Shown piece after piece: positions 25,317-34,966 of a stretch of DNA of 64,000 bases. Every line of letters begins with the position of its first letter. Positions within the stretch are counted from its first letter, which is position 1. The stretch comes from CAYZZU01 sp964483105 (GTDB lineage: Bacteria; CG2-30-53-67): positions 1 through 64,000 of the forward strand of contig CAYZZU010000006.1 of NCBI GenBank assembly GCA_964483105.1, read 5' to 3'. The notes beneath the pieces are model-generated. The model was given only the letters and a program-made list of their open reading frames with translations, did no database searches and had not been told where the DNA came from. Position numbers and translations under genes: made by a program.

Positions 25317-26657
25317 ATGGCTTTCTTCAAAAGAAAAAAGAAGGACAAGAGGATTGAGGACGTTACGCAATGGGCGAAGGGATATCTGGAGTCCCGTGAG
25401 GACCGGGAATTTCCTCCGGATATCCTGACACCGGATGAATGGAGGACGGAGCGGAGAGAAGGTCGGGAAGACGTGATCCCCATCGCGACTCCTGCGCCCA
25501 AATCCGGAGTGGGAGAAGACACTGGATCCGGTTCCGCTCCGGTGACGACTGTACCGGCGTTTCCGGAGAAGGGAGAACCATGCGAAGACTCGATCCACAA
25601 CGTTCCCGAAAACCCCGAGGAAGGTGAGGCGGGCACGGAGGGGTCCCGGGACGGTGAGATTTCGGCGCTCGCCCGGGAAGAGCGGAAGGAGGTCGCTGCA
25701 TCCAAACCTGTTCACGAGGAGGGGAGGGGGAGCGGGATTCACACGGGGTTCCTCCAGCGGCTCCGTGTCGGGCTTTCCAGAACACGGGATGGAATGGTGG
25801 GACGGATCGACCGGCTGCTTTCCATCGGGAAGAAAATAGATGCCGCGACTCTTGAGGAATTGGAAGAAATTCTGATTGAGTCCGATCTGGGTGTACAGCT
25901 TTCCCTCTCCCTGATCCAGAAGATTCAGGAAGGGGTGCGTCGACGTGATCTGAACGATTCCGGAAAGATCCGGACGTTGATCCGAAGGGAGCTGGAAGGG
26001 ATTCTGAAAAACAACAACGGTGGTCTGAACCGTCCGAACAGCGGACCCTATGTGATCATGGTGGTTGGTGTGAACGGGGTGGGTAAAACCACGACCATCG
26101 GAAAGCTTGCGCGACACTTTGTCCGGGAAGGGGAAAGTGTGATCCTGGCCGCCGGCGATACTTTCCGGGCCGCTGCCGCCGAGCAGTTGAAGATTTGGGG
26201 GGAGCGAGTGGGCGCCGATGTGGTTCAACACAGGAATGGATCCGACCCGTCCGCCGTAGTTTTTGACGCACTGAAGGCCGCGGTTTCCAGGGGCGCGGAT
26301 GTGGTGATTGCCGACACTGCGGGGAGGCTCCATACCCGGACGAATCTCATGGAGGAACTGAAGAAGATGAAACGGGTGATGAATCAGGTCATCCCCGGAT
26401 CCCCCCATGAAATCCTCCTTGTCCTGGACGCAACCACGGGTCAGAATGCGCTTTCACAGGCGAAGACCTTCCACGAAGCTGTAGGGGTCACCGGTATTGT
26501 GTTAACCAAACTGGATGGGACCGCCAAAGGCGGCATTGTTACGGCCATTGTGGGGGAACTGGGTCTTCCCGTCCAGTGGATTGGAATCGGAGAGGCAATG
26601 GATGATCTTCGGAATTTTGAGCCGGAGGCGTTTGTGGGCGCCCTCTTTGATGATTGA
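25317..26657 (+). CDS. ftsY: Signal recognition particle receptor FtsY
   Basis: 446 residues from ATG 25317 (AAGGA upstream). It starts with a basic MAFFKRKKKDKR membrane-contact segment, then an acidic/Pro-rich linker (residues 40-170). The N and G domains follow: GVNGVGKTTTIGKLA (G1), DTFRAAAAEQL, DTAGRLHTRTNLMEELKKM and TKLDGTAKGG. The SRP partner Ffh is at 58465. An in-frame GTG/ATG upstream would extend into ybeY and is rejected. Confidence 0.95.
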   Translation: MAFFKRKKKDKRIEDVTQWAKGYLESREDREFPPDILTPDEWRTERREGREDVIPIATPAPKSGVGEDTGSGSAPVTTVPAFPEKGEPCEDSIHNVPENPEEGEAGTEGSRDGEISALAREERKEVAASKPVHEEGRGSGIHTGFLQRLRVGLSRTRDGMVGRIDRLLSIGKKIDAATLEELEEILIESDLGVQLSLSLIQKIQEGVRRRDLNDSGKIRTLIRRELEGILKNNNGGLNRPNSGPYVIMVVGVNGVGKTTTIGKLARHFVREGESVILAAGDTFRAAAAEQLKIWGERVGADVVQHRNGSDPSAVVFDALKAAVSRGADVVIADTAGRLHTRTNLMEELKKMKRVMNQVIPGSPHEILLVLDATTGQNALSQAKTFHEAVGVTGIVLTKLDGTAKGGIVTAIVGELGLPVQWIGIGEAMDDLRNFEPEAFVGALFDD

Positions 26658-26683
26658 GGATGGGGTGCCGTTCTTTCAGTTTC

Positions 26684-28069
26684 TTACATTGCTTTGGGAT
26701 TGTCCGGGAAAATCTTCCCGGGATTGAGTATCCCCTTGGGATCGAGGCACGCTTTGATCCTCTCCATGGCTGAAAGGAGGGGCGGGGCGATCTCCATCCC
26801 GATAAAAGCGGATTTGGTCAGACCGATTCCATGCTCGGCGCTCAATGTGCCGCCGAGACGCAACACTTCCTCGAAAAGATCTGGGAGACATTTCCTTGCC
26901 CGAGGAACCTCTTCCTTTTCCGCCAGGATGTTGACATGAAGGTTTCCGTCCCCGGCATGGCCGAAGGTCAGTACCTGTAGATTCCTTTCTTCTGCAAAGC
27001 GCTGGAGAAAATCGAGGAGTTCAGGAAGACGGCTTCTGGGAACGGCCACGTCTTCATTGATCTTCGTGAGCCCCATCCGGTTGATGGCCTGAGAAAGATT
27101 CCGCCGGGCCTTCCAGAGACGGTCTCGTTCTTCCTCTTTCCCCGCGGTCAGGATTTTCTTTGCCTGATGTTTTCGGCAGATCTCCCCAATGGTTTTCATC
27201 TGCCGGTCGGTTTCCTCCCGCGTTCCGTCCACTTCAATGAGAAGCGCTGCCCCGGTCCTGGGGGGAGGGGAGAGAGGGAGGAGTTCCTTGACGGCATGAA
27301 TACAGTTTTCGTCCATGAATTCCAGGGCACTGGGGACAATCCTGGAGGCGATGATTTCAGAGACTGTTTTCCCGGCATCCAGGTGACGCGTATAGGATAC
27401 CCAGGCCGTCCGTTTCGTTTCCGGCTTCGGGATCAGCTTGAGTGTGATTTTCGTGATGACTGCGAGGGTTCCTTCCGACCCGACCAGGAGGCGGGTCAGA
27501 TCGTATCCGGTGACTCCCTTGAGAGTCCTGACCCCGGGATGAACGATTTCACCGGTCGCGAGAACAGCCTCCAGTCCCAGTACATAGTCCCTGGTAACCC
27601 CGTATTTGAGGGAACAGAGTCCTCCGGCGCCTGTGGCCACGTTTCCTCCCAGGGTTGAAAAGGCCATGCTGCCCGGGTCCGGGGGGTAAAAGAGGCCCAA
27701 TTCCTCGACGGCCTTTCGGAAGACGCCGTTGATGACGCCGGGTTCGACTTCAGCTGAAAGATCTTCGGGGTAGACTCCCAGAATTCGGTTCATCCGGTTC
27801 ATGGCCAGGGTGACCCCACCGCGAATCGGGACGGATCCGCCGGCGAATCCGGATCCCGCGCCCCGTGGATAGACCGGAATCTCTTCCCGATTGCAGAGGA
27901 GAAGAATACGGGAAACTTGCTCGGCATCTCCGGGATAGAGGATAACCTCGGGTTTGTGAGAGATCTGTGTGGCGTCATAGGCGTGGCAAACCCGCGCGCT
28001 TTCCGAGGAGTCGAGGCGTCCGTGACCCACAATTTTCTGGAAACGTCGAAGGATCTTTCTGCTGATCAA
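26684..28069 (-). CDS. FAD-linked oxidase, GlcD/D-lactate dehydrogenase-like
   Basis: 461-residue flavoprotein. The FAD-binding type-4 domain has PRGAGSGFAGGSVPIRGGVTLAM and the GGNVATGAGG loop. The C-terminal cap domain has FGHAGDGNLHVNIL and LSAEHGIGLTK, typical of glycolate oxidase GlcD and D-lactate dehydrogenases. No GlcE/GlcF or iron-sulfur partner is adjacent, so the substrate (glycolate, D-lactate or a related 2-hydroxyacid) is open. The start codon is TTG, without a clear ribosome site. It lies just downstream of smc on the same strand. Confidence 0.87.
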   Translation of the reverse strand: MISRKILRRFQKIVGHGRLDSSESARVCHAYDATQISHKPEVILYPGDAEQVSRILLLCNREEIPVYPRGAGSGFAGGSVPIRGGVTLAMNRMNRILGVYPEDLSAEVEPGVINGVFRKAVEELGLFYPPDPGSMAFSTLGGNVATGAGGLCSLKYGVTRDYVLGLEAVLATGEIVHPGVRTLKGVTGYDLTRLLVGSEGTLAVITKITLKLIPKPETKRTAWVSYTRHLDAGKTVSEIIASRIVPSALEFMDENCIHAVKELLPLSPPPRTGAALLIEVDGTREETDRQMKTIGEICRKHQAKKILTAGKEEERDRLWKARRNLSQAINRMGLTKINEDVAVPRSRLPELLDFLQRFAEERNLQVLTFGHAGDGNLHVNILAEKEEVPRARKCLPDLFEEVLRLGGTLSAEHGIGLTKSAFIGMEIAPPLLSAMERIKACLDPKGILNPGKIFPDNPKAM

Positions 28070-28149
28070 TGGAATTCGAGTCCGTTATTCAAAACAGTCT
28101 GCCTGAAAAGGGGAGGATCAAGAAAACGTCCACCTGTTTTTGAGGCCGG

Positions 28150-31100
28150 CTACGCACTCATTTGTGCTTCATGGCCATCATTGAAACGGACGGAAACCAT
28201 TTTGGAGATTCCCGGTTCCTGCATGGTGATTCCATAGAGCGCGTCCGAGGCCTCCATGGTGCTTTTGTTGTGAGTGATTACAATGAATTGTGTGTCCCGT
28301 GTCAGGAGCTTGATGAGCTCATTGTAGCGTTCTACATTGGCGTCGTCAAGAGGGGCATCCGCCTCATCCAGAAGACAAAAAGGAGTGGGCTTCACCAGGA
28401 AACCGGCAAAAATCAAGGCAATGGCGGCCAGGGCCTTTTCTCCTCCGGAAAGGAGGGAGAGGTGCTGTGTTTTTTTACCGGGGGGTTGAGCGATGATTTC
28501 CACACCGGCGTCCAGGACATCTTCTCCCTCTTCCAGTCTGAGTTCCGCGTGTCCTCCCTGAAAGAGTTCTTGGAACACCTTCTGAAATTGCCGGTTGATG
28601 GCGTCAAAGGCGTTTAAAAAGCGTTGTTTGGAGGTTCGATTGATCTTCCGGATTGTGGACATCAGGATATCCACCGATTCCTGAAGGTCCGCTTCCTGGG
28701 CGGTCAGAAATTCGAATCGTTCCTGCAGGGCATTGTATTCCTCAATGGCCGTAATGTTGACGGGTCCCATCTGATCGATTTTCCGCTTTAACTCCTCCAA
28801 ACGGTTTCTGCCGGTGGCCGGATCGATGGACTGCTCCAGATAGCCGGTATAACATTCCTCGATGGTCTGTTGATATTTTTCCCGGATTCTTGATTGCAGA
28901 TGATCCATTTTAATGGAAAGCTCGGTTTTCCGGACTTCGACTTCATTCAGGACCTGACGAAGTTGATCCAGCTCATACCGGAGCGCGCGGAATTCTTTCT
29001 GTTCGGCATCGCGTTCGCTTCTCAGGGTTTCAAACGTATCCTGTTTCTGCGCAAAAAGAAGGGAGCGTTCTTCTTTACGTTCAATCAGGGTCAGAATCAG
29101 AGCTTCGGTCGACTCCTTTTCTTCATGGGTTTGATCGAGCTGAATCTTTGCGTCCTCGCTCTCGCGTTTTCTCGATTCAATCAGATTTCTGATGTTTTGC
29201 AGGGCCGATTGATTTTTTTCAATATGGGAACGTATGGACGCGCTTTTCTCCTGCAGGGACGCGATTCGGACACGTTCTTCCGTGATCTCTTTTCGTTTCT
29301 CAACAAGATTACGACGTAGACTGTTGATTTTTTCCATGGCACGCGAGACGCTTGACTGTTGTTCCATCTGTTCCCGCTCCATGACGGAGAGGTCGTTCTG
29401 CATCGCAGTCAGGTCCTGTCCGACTGCGAGGAGTTTGGATGAGCGCGCTTCGTAATCCTGTGACAATCCTTCCATCTTCTGACGGAGATGCGCGGCCTCA
29501 GCCGCGAGAGAGGTCTCTTCCTTTTCCAGCTGCACCCGTTCCGAGTCCAGGGCTTGCAGTTCGGACGATGTCTCCCTGAGTTTCTTTTTTATGTTCGTGA
29601 TCTCCTGGCTCAGACGGTCCCGTATGGATCCGCTCTGCCGGAGACGCTCCTGGAGTGCCTGCAGGGAGATTCTCAGTTCCCGGATTTCTCTTTTCCTCCG
29701 GATAAATCCACTCGATGTCTTGTGCAGAAGGCCGCCTTCGACTGTTCCGGAAGGGTGCAGAATTTCACCGTGCAGAGTGACCAGTGTGCGTTGGAATCCG
29801 TTCCTGCGGAACAGAGCAACGGCCTGCTCCAGATTTTCCATGACGACCACGTCTCCGAGAAGATGTTCGGCAACTCCCCGGAACCTTGCATCGTAACGGA
29901 CCAGATCCAAAGCCTCTCCCACCACGCCGGTTTCCTTCGCGCGTACGAAAGGGGTCCTCTCCGTATTTCTGGGGGCAAGCGGGATGAAACAGCCCCGGCC
30001 GATCCGGTTTTCCCTGAGATGATCGACGGCCCGGAGCGCCTCTTCCGGGCTGTCGACGACCAGGCTTTGATACTGACTGTTGAGGGCTGATTCAATGGCT
30101 ACCTCGAACCTCGGGTCCGTCTCGAAAATTTCGGCAACCAGTGAATGAAACACCGGGAGTCCATCCCCATGATCCGGGTTTCTTGAAGTTTGAAGGAGAG
30201 AACGTACTCCCTTGTCATATCCCTCCATACTCTCCTGCAGTTCAACCAGCGTGGAAAGCCGGGAGCTTCCCTGGCCTGCCTGTTCACGAATCCGGGAGAG
30301 TTGCTCCAGCACCGACGCGAGTTCGGCCTCTCTTTCCTCCAGGGTTTGAAGGATCCGCGCCTGCTCCGCCCGTTTTGTCTCGACGGCAGTCAGCAGCGTC
30401 CGCAGCTTTCCCGCATGGCTCCTTTGTTGTTCTTCTTTCCGGGTGAGCCGCACTTCCAGGTCGGCGCGCATGGTCTTGGAGTCTTTGTGGAGATTCAGGA
30501 GGGTTTCCCGTTCCCGGAGGTGGTTCTCTATCCGGTTTTTCTGAATAGCGACCCGACGCATCAAATCGGTGAGCAGACTCCGTTTTTCTTCAGCGTTCTG
30601 TTCGCATTCTTCCTGAACCTTGCTCAGCGCGTCATGCTCTTCCTCCCTTTCCCGGAGTTGTTCTTCCGATTCCTCCATGGTTTGAGAGACTCTTTGAAGT
30701 TCTTTCTGCAGGTTTTCCGTCGCGGTCCGGGTGGTTTGGATTCCCTCTTCGAGACGTTGTATTTCCCGGTTGGACCCTTCGGAAATCGACCGGAAATGAG
30801 AAATATTCTCCTTCAGAATTTCAACACGGTTCTCTCTCCGCGAAATGTCCGTTTCAATTCCCCTGATTCCATCCTGAAGCGCGCGGAGATCTTTCTCCAG
30901 GTCCAAAACCTGAAGTTCCAGGTCTTCAATCCGGGTTTCCTTGGAAGAAATATGGGAAAGGATTTCAGCCTCACGGGTTTTTCGGGTCTGGTACTCCTGT
31001 TCCAGACCGGCGCCTTTTCCCTTCAGATCCGCATATTCCAGGGCGGAAAGAAACAAATCCAGTTCCTGTATCTCTTTTTTATAATTCTTGTAACGTTCCG

Positions 31101-31743
31101 CCTTCTTGGCTTGGCGATCCAGAGAGTTTCTCTGTCGTGCTACTTCCGCGATGATATCCCGTACCCGGGACAGATTCTCCCGGGTGCGGGAAAGCTTGCG
31201 CAGTGCCTCTTCTTTCCTCGACTTGTATTTTGATATACCCGCGGCCTCTTCAAAGAGAAAACGTCTTTCCCTCGGTTTCGCATTCAGGATGGACGAGATA
31301 CTTTCCTGTCCGATGATGGAGTAGGCCTTGGCGCCCAGGCCGGTGTCCATGAAGAGTTCACGGATATCACTGAGTCTGCAGGGAATCCGGTTGATCAGAT
31401 ATTCGCTTTCTCCGGAGCGGTAATACCGTCGGGTAATCTGGATTTCTTCGAAGGCGCCGAAATCAGGAGAGATACCCGGATCGATATCGGTGATGACCAG
31501 CGTGACCTCGGCCATCCCCATGGGGGCCCTGGATCCGGTTCCGTTGAAGATGACATCCTCCATCCGTTCTCCCCGGATCTGTTTAGCGCTCTGCTCTCCG
31601 AGTACCCAGCGGATGGCGTCGGAGATATTACTTTTTCCGCAGCCGTTCGGGCCGACAATGGAGGTGATCCCGGGCTGAAAATAGATCTTGGTCTTATCGG
31701 CGAATGACTTGAAACCGGTCACTTCAAGGCTCTTGAATCGCAT
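28150..31743 (-). CDS. smc: Chromosome segregation ATPase SMC
   Basis: 1197 residues, normal length. Walker A GPNGCGKSNISDAIRWVLGE lies near the N-terminus. It is followed by a long coiled coil, a hinge around residues 510-640 and the second coiled coil. The signature LSGGEKALAAIAL and Walker B FCLLDEADAPLDDANV are near the C-terminus. It forms the DNA-loop-extruding condensin core with ScpA/B, which are not in the window. It diverges from the DUF4388-like gene over a 270-bp AT-rich spacer. Confidence 0.96.
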   Translation of the reverse strand: MRFKSLEVTGFKSFADKTKIYFQPGITSIVGPNGCGKSNISDAIRWVLGEQSAKQIRGERMEDVIFNGTGSRAPMGMAEVTLVITDIDPGISPDFGAFEEIQITRRYYRSGESEYLINRIPCRLSDIRELFMDTGLGAKAYSIIGQESISSILNAKPRERRFLFEEAAGISKYKSRKEEALRKLSRTRENLSRVRDIIAEVARQRNSLDRQAKKAERYKNYKKEIQELDLFLSALEYADLKGKGAGLEQEYQTRKTREAEILSHISSKETRIEDLELQVLDLEKDLRALQDGIRGIETDISRRENRVEILKENISHFRSISEGSNREIQRLEEGIQTTRTATENLQKELQRVSQTMEESEEQLREREEEHDALSKVQEECEQNAEEKRSLLTDLMRRVAIQKNRIENHLRERETLLNLHKDSKTMRADLEVRLTRKEEQQRSHAGKLRTLLTAVETKRAEQARILQTLEEREAELASVLEQLSRIREQAGQGSSRLSTLVELQESMEGYDKGVRSLLQTSRNPDHGDGLPVFHSLVAEIFETDPRFEVAIESALNSQYQSLVVDSPEEALRAVDHLRENRIGRGCFIPLAPRNTERTPFVRAKETGVVGEALDLVRYDARFRGVAEHLLGDVVVMENLEQAVALFRRNGFQRTLVTLHGEILHPSGTVEGGLLHKTSSGFIRRKREIRELRISLQALQERLRQSGSIRDRLSQEITNIKKKLRETSSELQALDSERVQLEKEETSLAAEAAHLRQKMEGLSQDYEARSSKLLAVGQDLTAMQNDLSVMEREQMEQQSSVSRAMEKINSLRRNLVEKRKEITEERVRIASLQEKSASIRSHIEKNQSALQNIRNLIESRKRESEDAKIQLDQTHEEKESTEALILTLIERKEERSLLFAQKQDTFETLRSERDAEQKEFRALRYELDQLRQVLNEVEVRKTELSIKMDHLQSRIREKYQQTIEECYTGYLEQSIDPATGRNRLEELKRKIDQMGPVNITAIEEYNALQERFEFLTAQEADLQESVDILMSTIRKINRTSKQRFLNAFDAINRQFQKVFQELFQGGHAELRLEEGEDVLDAGVEIIAQPPGKKTQHLSLLSGGEKALAAIALIFAGFLVKPTPFCLLDEADAPLDDANVERYNELIKLLTRDTQFIVITHNKSTMEASDALYGITMQEPGISKMVSVRFNDGHEAQMSA

Positions 31744-31902
31744 GGCCGCTCTCCTGTTCTGATTTTGCGTTGAGTACTATCATGAATCGGCGAAGATGTA
31801 AAGTGTAAAATACAACAAAATGAATGATTAATTTATACACCACAATATATGGTATTTCCAGCAGCGGGTGTTTAAAGAGTGTCATTGTTTTGAAATAAAA
31901 AA

Positions 31903-31931
31903 TTGACTTGAAGAATAAACAGTGAAATAAT
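31903..31931 (+). promoter_or_regulatory. Sigma-70 type promoter in front of the Shine-Dalgarno repeat array
   Basis: TTGACT (31903-31908), 17-base spacer, AATAAT (31926-31931). Transcription would start near 31938, only five bases before the tandem repeat array. Confidence 0.6.
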
Positions 31932-31942
31932 AAAAAAATAAA

Positions 31943-32014
31943 GAGGCTGAGGAGGCTGAGGAGGCTGAGGAGGCTGAGGAGGCTGAGGAGGCTGAGGAGG
32001 CTGAGGAGGCTGAT
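31943..32014 (+). repeat. 9-bp tandem repeat array forming seven Shine-Dalgarno cores
   Basis: Seven perfect copies of GAGGCTGAG (31943-32005) and an eighth, GAGGCTGAT (32006-32014), end directly at the ATG at 32015. Every junction reads AGGAGG. The last core (32004-32009) is 5 bases from the start codon, an ideal distance. The repeat is in frame with the gene (Glu-Ala-Glu), but no start codon precedes it and a TAA stands at 31931. Confidence 0.9.
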
Positions 32015-32470
32015 ATGGCACATTTCGCGGATGGGTACACGCTGGAAGATATTCTGTTGATTACGTCTCTGCAGAAAAAGAGCGGCGAATTGACACTGGA
32101 AACGGAGAAGGGCAAGGGATCCCTTATTTTTCTAAACGGCAATATTATTGATTCGAATGCTCCGAACGCGACCCCTCTGGGAGATATGCTGGTACAGAAG
32201 GGGGTCATGACAAAAGACGAAGTGGTTTCATCTCTTGACAGGCAGAAGAGAGAGCCGAAGAGCGGAAGGATCGGTCAGATTCTCGTGGAATCAGGCAGTG
32301 CGGATACACCTTGTATTCAGCGGATGGTCAAAGAACAAATCTTTTCTGCCATAGAAGATTTCAGTACCTGGCGGAATGTTTATTTCAAGTTTCAGGAAAA
32401 AGAGATTACAGCGAGCGATAACATTCACGTGAGCCTGACGGATATTATCAACCGGATGGCCGTGGATTGA
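32015..32470 (+). CDS. DUF4388 (PATAN-like) domain protein
   Basis: 151 residues. The N-terminal part (YTLEDILLITSLQKKSGELTLETEKGKGSLIF and FLNGNIIDSNAPNATPLGDML) follows the DUF4388/PATAN pattern: a helix, then GxLxL, GxIxFxxGxIxxA. A C-terminal helical part with a LLV-type QILVESG repeat resembles the GspE-like N-terminal helices. PATAN domains work in signalling and in pilus or motility control, so a regulatory role is likely. Translation depends on the repeat-array leader described at 31943. A short intergenic region separates it from htrA. Confidence 0.75.
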   Translation: MAHFADGYTLEDILLITSLQKKSGELTLETEKGKGSLIFLNGNIIDSNAPNATPLGDMLVQKGVMTKDEVVSSLDRQKREPKSGRIGQILVESGSADTPCIQRMVKEQIFSAIEDFSTWRNVYFKFQEKEITASDNIHVSLTDIINRMAVD

Positions 32471-32875
32471 CCGTAGTTTTGCATTCCGGATCAAGCAGTC
32501 CCACCAAAGTACCCTCCTCCGGAGAACCCGTTTCCTTTTTTGAAAAGGTCTTGTTCGTCAATACGGCGGCCTGTCCGCGTGCTTTTCTCCCGTACAGGCT
32601 GATATTTGAGTGCCGCAGGACGGCCTTTGCATCCTTGCGCTCCCTGCGCTGTACCCGGAAGGAGTGCGCCGCCGGTTGCGGGTCTTGATGAGACCGCCCT
32701 ACAGTTCTCTCGGTGCGTCACCGTAATTTACGAGCAGGACCACCGGGCCGTACCCTTTGCAAAAAGTTGTTGAAAAACAGGATGGTTTGAGTTAAGTTTC
32801 AGATCTTACCGGAGTCTGTTTATGCTCCCGTCCGGTTTCTCCGGTTTGGGAGAATTTTCCAAGGAGGGGAATTTG
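32471..32875. other. Gap with degenerate repeat copy D before the HtrA gene
   Basis: Between 32639 and 32742 lies a diverged copy of the repeat-B insert. The rest, including 32743-32875, shows no gene. The HtrA ribosome site AAGGAGG is at its end. No convincing promoter was found by eye. Confidence 0.5.
32639..32742 (-). repeat. Dispersed repeat, degenerate copy D (matches the insert of copy B)
   Basis: The reverse complement reads GTGGTCCT, TCGTAAA, CGCACCGAGAG, AGGGC, GTCTC and TCAAG in the same order and spacing as 5468-5530, plus CGCAGGGAGC as at 5561. Identity is partial, so this is an old copy. Confidence 0.55.
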
Positions 32876-34396
32876 ATGATGCCTATCAAACGGTTTTGGA
32901 TCTTCATTCTGGTAGTCCTTTCCTTTTTCGGGGGAGTTTTTTATGCGGAATACAGTCCTCTGAAAGCGGCCCACGCCGCTTTTGATTTTTTCAAGCCACG
33001 TGAGCAGACGAAACCGCATAAGATTTCTCCGACCATTGAAAAGAAAGCTCTTGGTTCCATGCAGCAGGCGCCGATTTCTTTTGTCGAGCTTGTGAAAAAA
33101 GAAAAACCCGCCGTGGTCAACATCAGCACAACGCAGGTGGTAAAACGGAAAGGGTTTCCCCATCCCCCTTTCCAGGGCGGGCCGAGTCCCTTCGATCGGT
33201 TTTTCGGAGACGATTTTTTCCGGAGGTTTTTCGGGGATGGGCAGTCCCGGGAGTTCAAGACCAAAAGTCTGGGTTCCGGTTTTATCATCGACAAGGAAGG
33301 GCATATCCTGACGAATAATCATGTGATTGAGAACGCGTCGGAGATTGTCGTCAGACTTTCCAACGAAAAGGAATTCAAGGCAACCCTGATCGGACGGGAT
33401 CCGAAAACCGATATCGCCCTGATCCAGATTCAGGCGAAGAACGATCTGCCTCTGGTGAATATCGGGGATTCGGATCAGGTACAGGTTGGAGAGTGGGCGG
33501 TCGCTATCGGCAATCCTTTCGGCCTTGAGCAGACGGTGACCGCCGGTATCATCAGCGCGAAGGGACGCGTGATCGGTTCGGGTCCTTATGATAATTTCAT
33601 CCAGACGGATGCCTCCATCAACCCCGGGAACAGTGGAGGTCCTCTCTTCAATACCAAAGGTGAAGTCATTGGGATCAATACGGCGATCATTGCGGGCGGA
33701 CAGGGGATCGGTTTCGCAATTCCCATCAATGTCGCCATGAACATTCTTCCTCAGCTCAAAGAGAAAGGGAAGGTGGTGCGTGGCTGGCTGGGGGTGATGG
33801 TCCAGCATATCACGCCGGATCTTGCGGAGAGTTTAAAGTTGAAGAGCAACGAGGGCGCACTGATCGCCGAGGTGGCCGAAGGCGGCCCGGCCGACAAGGC
33901 GAAGCTCAAGCGGGGTGACGTCATCCTCGAATATGACGGGAGGAAAGTGGGGCGGATGCGGGATCTGCCTTCCATGGTTGCGGGGACACCCGTTGGGAAA
34001 GAGGTGAAGGTGCTTGTGCTCCGGAACGGCAAGGAAAAGGTATTCACCGTCAAGATCGGTCAATTGAAAGAGGAAAGGGCGGCCGTTGTCTCCAAAGATG
34101 AGAGCGAACGGTTCGGGATGAAGGTCCAGGAGATTACACCGCAACTGGCGGAATATTTCAAACTGGAAGAGAACGAGGGCGTGGTTGTGGTGGAAGTCGA
34201 GAAGTATGGTCCCGCCGATGAGGTGGGAATCCGGCGTGGCGATATCATCCTGGAAGTCAACCAAAAACCGGTCCGGACTCTTCGTTCTTACAAGGAAGCT
34301 CTTTCCCTGAAAAAGGCGGGCGAGCCCTCGCTGTTCTGGGTCAAACGGGGCGGGAATACGCTGTACTTCGCGATACGGAGTGAACAGAAGAAATAG
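32876..34396 (+). CDS. degP: Do/DegP-type periplasmic serine protease HtrA
   Basis: 506 residues from ATG 32876 (AAGGAGG, 8-base spacing). There is an N-terminal signal/anchor helix (WIFILVVLSFFGGVF). The catalytic triad is visible: His in LTNNHVIENA, Asp in KTDIALIQ, Ser in NPGNSGGPLF. Two PDZ domains follow, near residues 270-370 and 385-490. It acts in the envelope as a protease and chaperone for misfolded proteins. Confidence 0.94.
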   Translation: MMPIKRFWIFILVVLSFFGGVFYAEYSPLKAAHAAFDFFKPREQTKPHKISPTIEKKALGSMQQAPISFVELVKKEKPAVVNISTTQVVKRKGFPHPPFQGGPSPFDRFFGDDFFRRFFGDGQSREFKTKSLGSGFIIDKEGHILTNNHVIENASEIVVRLSNEKEFKATLIGRDPKTDIALIQIQAKNDLPLVNIGDSDQVQVGEWAVAIGNPFGLEQTVTAGIISAKGRVIGSGPYDNFIQTDASINPGNSGGPLFNTKGEVIGINTAIIAGGQGIGFAIPINVAMNILPQLKEKGKVVRGWLGVMVQHITPDLAESLKLKSNEGALIAEVAEGGPADKAKLKRGDVILEYDGRKVGRMRDLPSMVAGTPVGKEVKVLVLRNGKEKVFTVKIGQLKEERAAVVSKDESERFGMKVQEITPQLAEYFKLEENEGVVVVEVEKYGPADEVGIRRGDIILEVNQKPVRTLRSYKEALSLKKAGEPSLFWVKRGGNTLYFAIRSEQKK

Positions 34397-34408
34397 AGCC
34401 GGATCGTT

Positions 34409-34966
34409 TCACCTGTCCAGGCTTTGGGGAGATTGAAAATTCTGAAATCGGCAAAAGGCATTGAGGACCAGACTGTGTGTAATCTGTTCCTCCCGGATCA
34501 AAGTGGGAATCTGCTCCAGGGGGATCAACTGGATGTCGATATCCTCACCGGGGTCCAGGTTTTGCCCACAGGTCTTTCGGACATCGGTGGCCAGGAAGAA
34601 GTGGCATCGGTTGTTCATGATTGCCGGGTTGGGATGTACCGAACCGAGGGAAACGATTCGTCCGCCTTCATATCCGGTTTCCTCTTTCAGTTCCCGTGTG
34701 GCGGCCTCCAGCGGGGATTCGTCCGAAGCATTCACCAGCCCTCCGGGTACCTCCAGGGTGAAGCTCCGTATTCCCGCGCGGAATTGGCGGATCATGACCA
34801 CATGGTTGTCGGGAGTGAGAGGGACGATATTGACCCAGTCTGAAGTTTGCAGAACGAAGAAAGGGTAGGGCCTTCCCGTGCGTGGTGAGAGGTAGGTCTC
34901 CAGCATCAGGTCGAAGACCGGATAGCTCTTGATGCACTCTTTCTTGATCGGTTCCCATTTACGCAT
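34409..34966 (-). CDS. NUDIX hydrolase, ADP-ribose pyrophosphatase-like
   Basis: 185 residues from ATG 34966. The Nudix box is complete: GG(x)5E(x)7RELKEETGYEGG. The preceding beta strands (VVMIRQFRAGIRSFTLEVPGG) are typical of ADP-ribose/ADP-sugar pyrophosphatases, which hydrolyse nucleoside diphosphate derivatives. It converges on htrA. A longer frame to 35029 adds a tail without support. Confidence 0.88.
   Translation of the reverse strand: MRKWEPIKKECIKSYPVFDLMLETYLSPRTGRPYPFFVLQTSDWVNIVPLTPDNHVVMIRQFRAGIRSFTLEVPGGLVNASDESPLEAATRELKEETGYEGGRIVSLGSVHPNPAIMNNRCHFFLATDVRKTCGQNLDPGEDIDIQLIPLEQIPTLIREEQITHSLVLNAFCRFQNFQSPQSLDR

Noticed and set aside
31934..32014. Glu-Ala-Glu N-terminal extension of the 32015 gene
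   Set aside because: The repeat is in frame with the gene, but no start codon lies between the TAA at 31931 and the ATG, so the repeat is leader, not protein.
31943..32014. CRISPR-like array
   Set aside because: Units are 9 bp with no spacers and no cas genes nearby; it is a simple tandem repeat.
31724..32023. 99-residue minus-strand frame with Leu-Leu-Ser repeats
   Set aside because: It is produced by the 9-bp Shine-Dalgarno array read backwards and runs into the smc start. It has no ribosome site.
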